The notes: a model not told the origin generated them from the sequence alone. Positions 49,814 to 59,777 are shown, counted from the first letter of the stretch. The stretch is 64,000 nucleotides of DNA from Brachybacterium sp. UMB0905 (GCF_002871795.1 NZ_PNHL01000009.1:67269-131268); one strand, 5' to 3'. Numbers and translations are program-made.

Positions 49814-51622
49814 TCAGCGCACCACCTCGCGCAGCGAACCGTCGACCCGCCGCGTCCAGCCGCGACCGTCGAGGTGCGTCAGCAGCGGGATCGCGACCCG
49901 GCGCGTCGTGCCGAGGGCCTGACGGGCCTGGGAGAGCGTGAAGGGCTGCGGTAGCTGCGCGATCTCGCGCATGGCAAGCGCCGGGGCGGTGGGTAGCAGC
50001 ACTACGCCGTCCTCCAGACGCAGCAGCCGCCCGAGCCGTTCGGCGGCGGCGAGCTCGCGTGGCCCGAGCCGCAGTGCTGCGAGGTCATCTGATTCCGGGG
50101 CGGCGAACGGCTCCGCGCGCAGGCGCTTCTCGAGCTCGGCGACCCCAGCTTCAGCAGCACCCAACCCCGCGGCGGCGCCGCGGCTGCGCAGGCGCCCGTC
50201 GGTCTCTTGCAGTTCGGCTCGCCGCACGACCACCCCCAGCAGCGCGGCATCGGGCAGGTCCAGCTGCTGCGCGGCAGCCCCCAGCGGCACGCCAGCCGAG
50301 AGCTGATCGCGCCGCTGGGCAGCGGTGACGAGGTCTGTCAGCTGCGTGGTCCAGGTGGCCAGGGCCTGCGCATCGACCAGCAGGTCCCCGTGGCGCTCGA
50401 TGCCGTCCGGCAGGGGCTCAGGCACGTCGATCCCAGCGCGGCGCAGGCGCGTCTCCGGCACAGCCCGGCGGCGCCGCACCTCGACGGTCACATCACCGCC
50501 AGCGTCCGGCAGCTCCTCGAGCTGGGCGGTGCGACGGGTGCCGTCGCCGCGTCGGGTGAGCTCGGGCGGGTCCACGTCCATGACCTGCACGCCGCCGAGC
50601 ACCAGGTGCTCCCCGGTGCCGCGTAGGACGATGCGGTCCCCGAGCCGCACCGGCAGCTCGCGGTCCAGAGTGAGCCGGGCGTGGTCGGCATCGAAGGGTC
50701 GCACGTGCACGGGCACGGAGGCGGAGCCGATGTGCACCTGGATCTCGTGCGGCAGGGCGGTGAGGTCCTCCCCGCTGGTGCGGCGCACGTCGATCCGGTC
50801 GCTCAGGGGGAAGGCCCCGGGGGTGATGAGGGCATCGCCGCGTCCCACCTGTTCGGTGGTGATACCGCGCAGATTCACGGCCGCGCGGGAGACGGGCTCG
50901 AGGTGCTGGTGGGAGGCGCCCTGGGACTGCAGGCCCCGCACGCTGACCGGCCCGCTGTGCGCGGCGCCGATCAGCTGCAGCTGATCGCCTACGCGCAGCG
51001 TCCCGGTGCCCAGGGTGCCGGTGACCACAGTGCCGGAGCCGGAGATGCTGAAGGCGCGATCCACCCACAGCCGCACCGGGGCTTCGGCCTCCACCGGCGG
51101 CAGCTGGTCCAGCACGGTCGCTAGCGCCTCCTGCAGCGCGGGGATCCCCTCCCCCGTCGCCGCGGAGACCGGGATGATCGGGGCGTCCCCGAGGCCGGTG
51201 CCAGCCAGCTCGCGGCGCACCTGCTCCCGGCTCCGCTCGAGCAGCTGACCGGTGGAGTCGTTTCGCGCGGCGAGGTCACTGCGGGTGAGCGCCACGACTC
51301 CGCGGTCGATCCCGAGGGCGAGCACGGCGTCACGATGGTCGCTGGACTGGCGCTGCCAGCCCTCATCGGCCGCCACGACGAACAGCACGACGGGCGCGGG
51401 ACCGAGCCCGGCGAGCATGTTGCCGATGAACCGTTCATGCCCCGGCACGTCCACGAAGGAAGCCTCGGTGCCGCCGGGCAGGGTGGTCCAGGCGAAACCC
51501 AGGTCGATGGTCAGGCCACGCCGTTTCTCCTCCGCCCACCGGTCGGTCTCGATCCCGGTGAGGGCGCGCATGAGGGTCGATTTGCCGTGGTCCACATGAC
51601 CAGCGGTCGCGATGACCCTCAT
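49814..51622 (-). CDS. selB: selenocysteine-specific elongation factor SelB
   Basis: GTPase that carries Sec-tRNA-Sec to the ribosome at UGA codons followed by a SECIS hairpin. N-terminal EF-Tu-like domain: MRVIATAGHVDHGKSTLMRA (G1), SFVDVPGHERFIGNMLAGLG (G3), VVALTRSDLA (G4). The beta-barrel domains follow (FSISGSGTVVTGTLGTGTLR), and the last ~200 residues are the winged-helix repeats that bind SECIS RNA. 602 residues. I start at the ATG at 51622, which overlaps the selA stop (ATGA); the longer frame upstream is selA read out of frame. Confidence 0.94.
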   Translation of the reverse strand: MRVIATAGHVDHGKSTLMRALTGIETDRWAEEKRRGLTIDLGFAWTTLPGGTEASFVDVPGHERFIGNMLAGLGPAPVVLFVVAADEGWQRQSSDHRDAVLALGIDRGVVALTRSDLAARNDSTGQLLERSREQVRRELAGTGLGDAPIIPVSAATGEGIPALQEALATVLDQLPPVEAEAPVRLWVDRAFSISGSGTVVTGTLGTGTLRVGDQLQLIGAAHSGPVSVRGLQSQGASHQHLEPVSRAAVNLRGITTEQVGRGDALITPGAFPLSDRIDVRRTSGEDLTALPHEIQVHIGSASVPVHVRPFDADHARLTLDRELPVRLGDRIVLRGTGEHLVLGGVQVMDVDPPELTRRGDGTRRTAQLEELPDAGGDVTVEVRRRRAVPETRLRRAGIDVPEPLPDGIERHGDLLVDAQALATWTTQLTDLVTAAQRRDQLSAGVPLGAAAQQLDLPDAALLGVVVRRAELQETDGRLRSRGAAAGLGAAEAGVAELEKRLRAEPFAAPESDDLAALRLGPRELAAAERLGRLLRLEDGVVLLPTAPALAMREIAQLPQPFTLSQARQALGTTRRVAIPLLTHLDGRGWTRRVDGSLREVVR

Positions 51623-52980
51623 CGGCGCCCCTCCCCCATCCGCTCGATCTCCGCCGCAGCGCCGCACAGCGCGGCCAGCAGCTGGTCCTCCGCCGCCGCG
51701 GGTATGCAGCGCAGATCCACCACGCAGACGTCCTCCCGGGTGGTCGCCACGACGGGCACCAGCTCCGGGTCCGATGGGGTGCGCAGCACTCCCGTCAGGG
51801 CGGCGGGCAGGTGCAGCGCCCAACCGGGCAGCGGCACCTCCGCGCCTCCTCCGCCGCCGGTGCGGCCGTCATGCTCGAGGACCTCAACCTCGAGACCAGG
51901 AGCCTGCTGCCGCAGGCGCTCCGCGAAGGCCTCAGTGCGCTGCCGCAAGTCCTCGGCCCGGGTATGCAGGGCCGCGAGCACCGGCGGCTCCGGGCCGGTG
52001 AGGGTCGCTTCGATCGCGGCGAGGGTGAGCTTGTCGGCCCGCACAGCGCGGGCCAGGGGGTGCCGGGACAGGCGCGCAATGACCTCGGCCTTGCCCAGCA
52101 GCACTCCGGCCTGGGGGCCGCCGAGCAGCTTGTCTCCGGAGGCGATGACGAGATCTGCCCCGGCCTCCAGGGCGGTGGTGGCATCGGGCTCTTCGCGCAG
52201 CACCGGGTCAGGGGCCAGCAGCCCCGAGCCGAGATCGGCGATGAGCGGCAGGTCGTGCTCCCGGGCGAGGGGCGCGAGCTCGGCGGGTCCCTGCGCGGCA
52301 GTGAAGCCGATGACGCGGTAGTTGCTGGTGTGGATGGTGAGGATCGCGCGGGTGTCCGCACCGATCGCGTCGCGGTAGTCCTGCAGGTGCGTGCGGTTGG
52401 TGGTGCCGACCTCGCGCAGGTGCGTACCGGCACTCTGGATCAGGTCCGGCAGGCGGAAACCCGCCCCGATCTCGATCAGCTCACCGCGGGAGACGATCAC
52501 CTCCCCGGTGCCGACGAGGGCCGTACAGGCCAGCAGCAGGGCACCGGCCCCGTTGTTGACCACGAGCGCGTCTTCGGCGGCCGGGCAGGCGGCGAGCAGG
52601 GCGGCGCGCGCTCCGGCACCCCGTCGGCCCCGCGCCCCGGTGGCGAGATCGAACTCCACATCGGTGTACCCGGCGGCATCGGCGAGCGCCTGCCGGGCCG
52701 GGTCCGAGAGCGGGGCGCGCCCCAGGTTGGTGTGGACGATGACGCCGGTGGCGTTCAGCACCGGGCGCAGGGAGCTCGCGGAGCGGGAGTCCACGGCGGC
52801 GAGCACCTCGGCCTCGACCTGCTCCGGGGTGATGTGGCCGCTGCGGGCACGGTCCTGGGCGGCGCGCACGATGCCGCGCACGACCTTCTCGCTGAGAGTC
52901 CGGGTCGCCGCGACGACCAGCGGATGCGCGAGCAGCTGATCGGTGCGGGGGATCCGCCGACGGGGGTCGTCCACGATCAT
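51619..52980 (-). CDS. selA: L-seryl-tRNA(Sec) selenium transferase SelA
   Basis: PLP enzyme converting Ser-tRNA-Sec to Sec-tRNA-Sec with selenophosphate. Diagnostic parts: RRIPRTDQLLAHPLVVAATR, LRPVLNATGVIVHTNLGRAP, VVNNGAGALLLACTAL, LPLIADLGSGLLAPDP and the PLP Lys in LVIASGDKLLGGPQAGVLLG. 453 residues. I choose the ATG at 52980, because GGAGGAG lies 10 nt upstream; the TTG at 52989 would be only about 1 nt from that site. tRNA-Sec lies 30 bp upstream on the same strand. Confidence 0.95.
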   Translation of the reverse strand: MIVDDPRRRIPRTDQLLAHPLVVAATRTLSEKVVRGIVRAAQDRARSGHITPEQVEAEVLAAVDSRSASSLRPVLNATGVIVHTNLGRAPLSDPARQALADAAGYTDVEFDLATGARGRRGAGARAALLAACPAAEDALVVNNGAGALLLACTALVGTGEVIVSRGELIEIGAGFRLPDLIQSAGTHLREVGTTNRTHLQDYRDAIGADTRAILTIHTSNYRVIGFTAAQGPAELAPLAREHDLPLIADLGSGLLAPDPVLREEPDATTALEAGADLVIASGDKLLGGPQAGVLLGKAEVIARLSRHPLARAVRADKLTLAAIEATLTGPEPPVLAALHTRAEDLRQRTEAFAERLRQQAPGLEVEVLEHDGRTGGGGGAEVPLPGWALHLPAALTGVLRTPSDPELVPVVATTREDVCVVDLRCIPAAAEDQLLAALCGAAAEIERMGEGRR

Positions 52981-53010
52981 GATGGGCAAGCTCCTCCCGT
53001 CGGCGGATCA

Positions 53011-53106
53011 TGGCGGAGGCGGACGGGAATCGAACCCGCCAGACCGAGATGCTCGGTCTCACTGGTTTTGAAGACCAGGGTGCCCACCAGGAACACAGAC
53101 GCCTCC
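53011..53106 (-). tRNA. selC: tRNA-Sec (anticodon TCA)
   Basis: A 96-nt tRNA including an encoded CCA end. Acceptor arms GGAGGCG / CGCCTCC, a long D-arm, anticodon arm CTGGTCTTCAAAACCAG with TCA at 53069-53071, a long variable arm (GAGACCGAG ... CTCGGTCT) and T-loop TTCGATT. The UGA-reading anticodon and the extended variable arm identify it as tRNA-Sec. It sits between divergent selD and selA. Confidence 0.96.
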
Positions 53107-53209
53107 CTGCGACGCTGGGCGCCGGAACCTCGAGTCTAGCCCGTGCATCACCGGGTGCGATCGCCACTGGACCCTGGGCCCCACCTGGGACGTTCCTATA
53201 CTCGAAGCC

Positions 53210-54226
53210 ATGACTGCGATCCCGAATCTCATCAGCGTCGAGGACGACGCCCCGAAGCGACTGACCCAGATGGCGCACGGCGGTGGCTGTGCCTCGAAGA
53301 TCCCCGCCGGAGAGCTTGAGCAGGCGGTGTCCATCCTGGCCGGCCAGGACTTCCCGAGCGTGATCGTGGGGCTGGATGACGGCGATGACGCCGCGGCCGT
53401 GCGCGTCCAGGACGGCCTCGCGGTGCTGTCCACCGCGGACTTCTTCACCCCCGTCGTGGACTCCGCCTACGATTTCGGCCGCATCGCCGCCGCGAACGCC
53501 CTCTCGGACATCTACGCGATGGGCGGCACCCCCGTGGTGGCGATCAACCTCGTGGGCTGGCCGCGCGGCACCCTCCCCTACGAGCAGCTGCAGGAGATCC
53601 TCCGCGGCGGCAAGGACATGGCGAACGAGGCCCACACCCCCGTGATCGGCGGACACTCCGTCGATGACCCCGAGCCCAAGTACGGCCTGGCCGTCACCGG
53701 TACCGCGGATCCGGCACAGCTCCTGCGCAACGACGCCGCCGAGGCCGGGCTGCCGATCACCCTCACCAAACCCCTCGGGGTGGGCCTGCTGAACAACCGG
53801 CACAAGAACACCGGTGAGGTCTTCGAGGCGGCGATCGCCACGATGACCACACTGAACCGGGATGCCTCCCAGGCGGCGGTCGCCGCCGGGCTGAAGGCCG
53901 CCACCGACGTGACGGGCTTCGGCCTGCTGGGGCACCTGCACAAGATGATGCGCGCCTCCGGCATCGGCGCCGTCCTGGACCGCACCGCAGTGCCGCTCGT
54001 GGACGGCGCGGCCGAGGCGCTGCGCGACGGCTTCATCTCCGGCGGCACGCGGCGGAACCTCGAGTGGGTGCGCGATCACCTCACCGTCGATGACGGGGTG
54101 AGCGAGGAGGACCTGCTGCTCCTGGCCGATGCGCAGACCTCCGGCGGTCTGCTCGTGATCGGCGAGGTGCCCGGCTACCCGATCATCGGCGAGACGATCG
54201 AGGGCTCCGGGATCCGCGTGCGCTGA
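53210..54226 (+). CDS. selD: selenide, water dikinase SelD
   Basis: Makes selenophosphate from selenide and ATP, the selenium donor for SelA. The N-terminal active-site loop is AHGGGCASKIPAGELEQ with Cys27 (not Sec) and Lys30. Further motifs: VQDGLAVLSTADFFTPVVDS, RIAAANALSDIYAMGGTPVV, HTPVIGGHSVDDPEPKYGLA and VTGFGLLGHLHKMM. 338 residues, standard length. Divergent from selC-selA-selB across 103 bp, and convergent with the formate dehydrogenase operon. Confidence 0.96.
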   Translation: MTAIPNLISVEDDAPKRLTQMAHGGGCASKIPAGELEQAVSILAGQDFPSVIVGLDDGDDAAAVRVQDGLAVLSTADFFTPVVDSAYDFGRIAAANALSDIYAMGGTPVVAINLVGWPRGTLPYEQLQEILRGGKDMANEAHTPVIGGHSVDDPEPKYGLAVTGTADPAQLLRNDAAEAGLPITLTKPLGVGLLNNRHKNTGEVFEAAIATMTTLNRDASQAAVAAGLKAATDVTGFGLLGHLHKMMRASGIGAVLDRTAVPLVDGAAEALRDGFISGGTRRNLEWVRDHLTVDDGVSEEDLLLLADAQTSGGLLVIGEVPGYPIIGETIEGSGIRVR

Positions 54227-54270
54227 GCCTTCCGGTCCGGCGCCCCGCTGCAGACACTGCACCGCACAGA

Positions 54271-54312
54271 GAAAGCCCCGATGCCCGCTTCACGCGGGCA
54301 CCGGGGGCTTTC
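54271..54312. terminator. bidirectional terminator between selD and nrfD
   Basis: Hairpin with outer stem GAAAGCCCC / GGGGGCTTTC and inner stem TGCCCGC / GCGGGCA around loop TTCAC. Placed between convergent selD (ends 54226) and nrfD (ends 54344), with A/T bases at the outer ends on both strands. Confidence 0.88.
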
Positions 54313-54343
54313 CAGGTTTCTCTGTCTGTTCGGCCGGGTCTGT

Positions 54344-55471
54344 TCAGCCGGCGGTCGTGATCGAGTCGTCGGTGATGCCGGCGGCCCGCCGGGCGGCCAG
54401 GCGCGCCTTCTGCGGCTCGATCACGCGGCGCGGGTCCTTCACGGACTCAAGCCCCGCTTCGAGCACGCCGTAGCGGGTGAGCACGGAGGAGGCGACCAGA
54501 GCCGCACCGCTCGCGACCGACAGGAGCTTCGAGCGCCGCGAGAGCACGGCCCCGATCCCGCCCGCGATGGCCAGGCGCTCGGCCCACTTCAGCTTCTGGC
54601 CGGCAGCGCCCTCCTCGAGCGGCTCGCGCTCGAGTGGGTGCATCGATTCCTTCATGAGGTGCATCGAGACGACATCGCCCACGGCACCGAAGGCAGCCAT
54701 GACCCGGGCCGGGCCGGTCTCCGCCTGCGGGCTGGTCACCATCGCGGCACCGCCGGAGGCGAGGCTCGCCGAGGAGACGAACACGAAGGACAGGTGGTCC
54801 CGGCTCGCCGACCAGGTGGGCACCGTCGTGTCACCCAGCAGCGCGCCGGTGTAGGAGGCGAGGACCGGGGCGAGCGCCGCCTGGCCGAGGCCGGCCGCCC
54901 CCTCCATGCCATGCACGAGCGGGCGCAGCGGCCCCAGCGGCAGGCGTTCCTTCGTCATCCGGTCCACTTCGATCGCACCGAGCACCCCGGAGAGCGTCCC
55001 GAAGGACGCCAGGATCCAGGTGCCCAGGCTCATCGGCGAGGTGATCTTCACGGTGCGCATCATGTGCAGGAACCGCTCGGGACGCCCGAGGTCCTCGATC
55101 AGGGCGGCGGTGCCGCCGCCCAGGGCCGCCAGCGCGATCAGCCGCGAGTTGCGGCGCAGCGCGTCTCGGCCCGTGAGCTGCGCCCCGTAGCCCAGCAGCG
55201 CGGAGCCACCGGCCAGACCACCGAGGAACAGGTACGCGGCGATCGGTCCGCGCCACGGCGGCGCCTTCACGACCGGACGGCCGTAGTAGGAGTCGAACTG
55301 CACGTCCCCCACCACGCTCATCTCGCGGCGGCCCTCGTCGGCCCCGGATCCGCGCCGACGCTGCCCGGCCATTGCCTGCTGCGCCGGGGTGGTGGCGTCC
55401 TCGTCTCTGATCCGCTTGCCGCGGCGCTGCCCGGATTCCTCCGGACGGTAGCTGTCGAACGAACTGGTCAT
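54344..55471 (-). CDS. nrfD: NrfD-type membrane subunit of formate dehydrogenase
   Basis: A 375-residue integral membrane protein of the NrfD/PsrC family, which passes electrons from an iron-sulfur subunit to the quinone pool. After a hydrophilic 75-residue N-terminus come several helices (AAYLFLLGGLAGGSALLGY-like start, LIALAALGGGTAALIEDLG, LGTWILASFGTLSGVLGAIE). EDLGRPERFLHMMRTVKITS and SPMSLGTWIL are the family signature. It replaces the cytochrome b subunit (FdnI) of the E. coli enzyme. Coupled to fdhB by ATGA at 55468-55471. Confidence 0.88.
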   Translation of the reverse strand: MTSSFDSYRPEESGQRRGKRIRDEDATTPAQQAMAGQRRRGSGADEGRREMSVVGDVQFDSYYGRPVVKAPPWRGPIAAYLFLGGLAGGSALLGYGAQLTGRDALRRNSRLIALAALGGGTAALIEDLGRPERFLHMMRTVKITSPMSLGTWILASFGTLSGVLGAIEVDRMTKERLPLGPLRPLVHGMEGAAGLGQAALAPVLASYTGALLGDTTVPTWSASRDHLSFVFVSSASLASGGAAMVTSPQAETGPARVMAAFGAVGDVVSMHLMKESMHPLEREPLEEGAAGQKLKWAERLAIAGGIGAVLSRRSKLLSVASGAALVASSVLTRYGVLEAGLESVKDPRRVIEPQKARLAARRAAGITDDSITTAG

Positions 55472-56478
55472 CGCCGTCCTCCTGCGAACGCGAGAGCGGC
55501 CGTGACCGCCATGCCGACGGCCGCGATGCCCGCGCGCGCGAACATCTGGGGAAGATACTTCGTGGGCACCTGGGGATCCGGCGGCAGGCCGTACACCTCC
55601 GGCTCATCCAGCAGGAGGAACACCGAGCCGGTGCCGCCCACGCCGTCGTTCGGGTTCGCGCCGTACAACCGCGCCTCGGTCATGCCGCGCGCGTGCAGCT
55701 CGCGCACCCGCTCCTTGGCCTCGGCGACCATGGATTCGCGGTCACCGAACTTGATCGAGGTCGTCGGGCAGGTGGCGGAGCAGGCCGGCTGCTCGCCGTC
55801 GACCAGGCGGTCGTAGCACAGCGTGCACTTGTGGGCGGTGCCCATCTCCTTGACGTCCTGGTCGAAGCGCTCGTCACGGCTCTCCTTGGGGGAGATGGTG
55901 CCGTCGTCGCGCCGCTCGATGACGCCGAAGGGGCAGGCGCCCACGCAGGTGCCGCAACCGTTGCAGATATCCTGCTGGACCACGACGCTGCCGTGCTCGC
56001 TGCGGAACAGCGCACCGGTGGGGCACACATCCAGGCAGCCGGCGTACGTGCAGTGCTTGCACACATCCGAGGACATCAGCCAGCGGAACTCCGGGGTGTC
56101 CGGCGGGGTGCGGTCGGTGCCGGAGAGATCCCCGGCAGGCAGGGCACCGCGCTGGGTGCTCTTCGGACCGATGCCGGGCATGCCCAGGCTCACGAGCTTG
56201 CGCCCGGACTCCCGAGCCTCCTCGATCCGCTCGCGACCCTGCTCGACGAATGCGACGTGCCGCCAGGTGTTGGCCCCCAGCGCGCCGGTGTTGTCGTAGC
56301 TGGACCCCAGGATCTTCATCTCGCCATCGGCGGGATTCTGGTTCCACTCCTTGCACGCCACCTCGCAGGCCTTGCAGCCGATGCAGATGGACGTATCGGT
56401 GAAGAACCCCTTGCGGGTGTGCTCCTGACCCCAGCCGGCAGCGGCCATCGGGCCTTCAGATCCGGACAGCAGCGTCAT
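55468..56478 (-). CDS. fdhB: formate dehydrogenase iron-sulfur subunit
   Basis: A 336-residue four-cluster ferredoxin-like subunit that relays electrons from FdhA to NrfD. Cys motifs: CIGCKACEVACKEWNQ, CKHCTYAGCLDVCPTGALF, CNGCGTCVGACPFGVIER and CTLCYDRLVDGEQPACSATC. The C-terminus has one possible membrane anchor (MFARAGIAAVGMAVTAALAF). No twin-arginine signal is visible. Overlaps fdhA by ATGA (56475-56478) and nrfD likewise, so the three subunits are translated together. Confidence 0.94.
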   Translation of the reverse strand: MTLLSGSEGPMAAAGWGQEHTRKGFFTDTSICIGCKACEVACKEWNQNPADGEMKILGSSYDNTGALGANTWRHVAFVEQGRERIEEARESGRKLVSLGMPGIGPKSTQRGALPAGDLSGTDRTPPDTPEFRWLMSSDVCKHCTYAGCLDVCPTGALFRSEHGSVVVQQDICNGCGTCVGACPFGVIERRDDGTISPKESRDERFDQDVKEMGTAHKCTLCYDRLVDGEQPACSATCPTTSIKFGDRESMVAEAKERVRELHARGMTEARLYGANPNDGVGGTGSVFLLLDEPEVYGLPPDPQVPTKYLPQMFARAGIAAVGMAVTAALAFAGGRR

Positions 56479-59400
56479 CGCGCCTCACCCTCCTTCGTGG
56501 TGTCCTCTCCCGTCGGTGCGGCACCGGCCTCATCGGACCCGCGGACCTCCACCGACACCGTCTCCGCAGCGTCGTCCGTGCCCGAGCTGCCCAGCGGGTC
56601 ATGCTCGCGCAGCACCGGCTCGCCCTCGACAATGCCCGCCTTGAGCTGATACTCGCGCACCAGCTCACGCAGCGCCTTGCCGTGCGGGCGGCGACCCGGA
56701 CGGATCGCGCACTGGTTGTTCTTGGACCCCTGGATCTGCGTGTTGATATCCAGGTTCAGGCCGATGAGGTCATTGACCGAGTCACCGGTCACGACCGCTT
56801 CCTTGCCGCGGGCCCAGTGGTACGGCAGCCCGATCGTGTGCACGGTGCGCCCGCCGATCTCCAGCGGCGTCATGCGCTCGGTGACGAACACCCGCGCCTC
56901 GATCGCGGACCGCGCCGAGATGATGGTCATCCAGCCGTACGGCTCCAGACCCAGCTCCTCGGCGAGCTCCGGGGACACCTCGCAGTACAGCTCCGGCTGC
57001 AGCTCCGAGAGGTACGGCAGGAAGCGGCTCATACCACCGGCCGTGTGGTGCTCCGTGATGCGGTACGTGGTGAACACGTACGGGTACACCCCGGAGTCCG
57101 CACCGGTCACGCCCGGCGAGTTGAGGTTGTCCTCGTCGCGATCGGGGTGGATGCCGGTGGGCGGCGACTGCTGTGCGTACAGCGGGTTGGTCACCATGGA
57201 CTCCGGCCCCTCGTAATGCGTGGGCAGAGGTCCGTCCAGCATGCCCGTCGGAGCGAAGAGCCAGCCGCGGCCATCGGACTGCATGATGAACGCGTCAGTG
57301 CCCGCCAGGGCAGCCGCGCCGCCCTTGCTCGGGTCACCCGGGTCATCCGGTCGCTTGGTCGGCGGGAAGTCCGGGACGTCGTTGCCGACCCACTTGCCTT
57401 CCTCCTCATCCCACCACACGTGCTTCTTGCGCTCCGACCAGGGACGGCCCTGAGCGTCGGCGGAGGCACGGTTGTACAGGATGCGGCGGTTGGCCGGCCA
57501 GGCCCAACCCCAGTCCAGGGCGATCGGATCCTGCTCCTGGCCCGGCTTGCGGCGCCGTGCCTGGTTCACCCCGTCCTTGAAGATGCCGGCGTAGATCCAG
57601 CAGCCACCGGCGGTGGAGCCATCGCCCTTCATCTCCCCGAAGGCGGCCAGGGGCTGCCCGGCCTTCTCCCCGGTGAGGTGCTTGCCGTTGATCTCCATCA
57701 GGACGGCCTCGGCATCGGGCTCGCCATGCTCGTCCACCGGGTAGTCCCAGGTCAGATCCAGCAGCGGACGATCCCGCTCGTCGGTCGAATCCTTGAGCTT
57801 CTCGCGCACCCGGCAGCCCAGGTCATACATGAACTGCAGCTCGCTGGTGGCGTCATCAGGCGGCGTCGGCCCCTGATCGCGCCACTGCACCATGCGCTGG
57901 GTCTGGGTAAACGTCCCGGCCTTCTCCATGTGGTTGGCCGCCGGCAGGAAGAAGACCTCCGTGCCGATGTCCTCGCTGCGGACCTCGCCGGACTCGATCT
58001 CCGGACCGTCCTTCCACCAGCTGGCGGACTCGATCATGTAGTAGTCGCGGGCGACCATCCACTTGAGGTTGGACATGCCGCGCCGCTGCAGACGACCGTT
58101 GGCCGAGCCCACTGCCGGGTTCTGTCCCAGCAGGAAGTAGCCGTCCACGCCGCCGTCGAGCATCAGCATCAGCGTCTGATAGGTGCTGTGTGCACCCGTG
58201 AGCTTCGGCAGGTAGTGGTAGCAGTAGTCGTTCTCCGCCGTGGCCTTATCGCCCCACCATGCCTTCAGCAGGTTGGTGGCATAGATATCGGCGTTGGCCC
58301 AGAAGCCCTTCTGCTCCTTTTTGCCGATCTTCTGCGTGTACTCGTAGAAGTCGTCCTGTCCCACCTTCGGCATCGGCAGATACCCCGGCAGGATGTGGAA
58401 CAGCGTGGGCAGATCGGTGGCGCCCTGAATGTTGGCGTGCCCGCGCATCGCCATGATGCCGGAGCCGGGACGGCCCACATTGCCCATGAGCAGCTGCAGG
58501 ATCGCCGCGGTGCGGATCATCTGGGAGCCGCCCTGGTGCTGGGTCCAGCCCAGTGCGTAGGCGAAGCACGTGGTGCGTTCCCGGCCGGAATTCTCCGCGA
58601 TCTTCTGCGCGAAGTACTCGAAGTCCTGGCGCGAGATGCCGCAGTACTCCTCGACCATCTCCGGCGTGTACCGGGAGTAGTGGTGCTTGAGGATCTGGAA
58701 CACCGTGCGCGGATGCTGCAGCGTCTCGTCCCGCTCCGGCAGACCGCGCGCGACCTGATCCTCATCGCCGGCGTAGCGCCAGGTGGACAGATCGTACGTG
58801 CCCGTCTCCGGATCGAAGCCGGAGAAGATGCCTTCGGCGTCCTCGGCATCGACATAGTCCTCAGAGACGATCGTCGACGCGTTGGTGAACGTCTTGACGT
58901 ACTCCTCGAACCACAGGTCGTTGTCCAGCACATACTTGATGACCGCGCCGAGCAGGATGACGTCCGTGCCCGAGCGGATCGGGATGTGCTTGTCCGCGCT
59001 CGCAGAGGTGCGCGTGAACCGGGGATCCACATGGATGACGGTCGCGCCGCGCTTCTTCGCCTCGACGACCCACTGGAACGCCACCGGATGGGCTTCGGCC
59101 ATATTGCCGCCCTCGATGACGATCAGGTCGGAGTTCGCGAAGTCCGCGACGTACTGGGTGGCGCCGCCGCGCCCGAACGAGGCTCCCAAACTGGGAACCG
59201 TAGCGGAGTGTCAAATACGGGCCTGGTTCTCCATCTGGATGGCCCCGGCAGCCGTGAAGAACTTCTTGATGAGGTAGTTCTCCTCGTTGTCGAGGGTCGC
59301 GCCGCCCAGGCTCGCGATGCCCATGGTGCGACGCAGGGGCCGCCCCTGCTCGTCGGCATCCTCCCAGTGGTTGCGCCGCGCCTCGATGAAACGGTCCGCG

Positions 59401-59777
59401 ATCATGTCCATCGCGGTGTCGTAGTCGAGGTCGCTCCAATCCGTCGCGTACGGCGCGCGGTAGAGCACCTTCGTCTGCCGCAGCGGGGAGTTGCCCAGCT
59501 GCTCGCTCGCCGCGCCCTTGGGGCACAGACGCCCGCGCGAGACCGGAGAGTCGGGGTTGCCCTCGACCTGGATGACCTTGCCATCCTTGTGGAACACACG
59601 CTGCCCACAGCCGACGGCGCAGTAGGGGCAGACGCTCTCAGCGACGCCATCGGCGATCGCTGTACGTGGAGCCGTGGCCCGAGTGGCGGCCGAGGTGACC
59701 GCTGCGCCGCGGCCCGTCGGATCACCGCCCCGGAGCTGCCGGATCACCGGCCAGTCGAGGAACGTAGTGCGAGACAT
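56475..59777 (-). CDS. fdhA: selenocysteine-containing formate dehydrogenase catalytic subunit
   Basis: Oxidises formate to CO2 at a molybdo-bis-MGD centre. Read through the in-frame TGA at 59211-59213 it is a 1100-residue selenoprotein with Sec189. The 4Fe-4S motif is ESVCPYCAVGCGQ ... LCPKG (residues ~48-90); the Sec context is NQARI-U-HSATVPSLGASFGR, matching E. coli FdnG (ARV-U-HGPTVASL). His190 follows Sec as in the family, and the C-terminal cofactor domain ends CAIRPGRRPHGKALRELVRE. The N-terminus has no twin-arginine signal, so the enzyme probably faces the cytoplasm. Without readthrough only 188 residues would be made. Confidence 0.95.
59181..59199 (-). promoter_or_regulatory. SECIS hairpin for the fdhA UGA
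   Basis: Eleven nt after the UGA, the RNA can form GGUUCCC / GGGAGCC (7 bp, one G-U) closing the loop AGUUU. The E. coli fdhF SECIS also starts 11 nt after its UGA, with GGUU at the same place. The loop differs from the E. coli GGUCU, as expected if SelB has co-evolved. Confidence 0.85.

Noticed and set aside
59205..59215. Frameshift or nonsense mutation splitting fdhA.
   Set aside because: Both halves are in the same frame, the break is exactly at the known Sec position, and sel genes plus a downstream hairpin are present.
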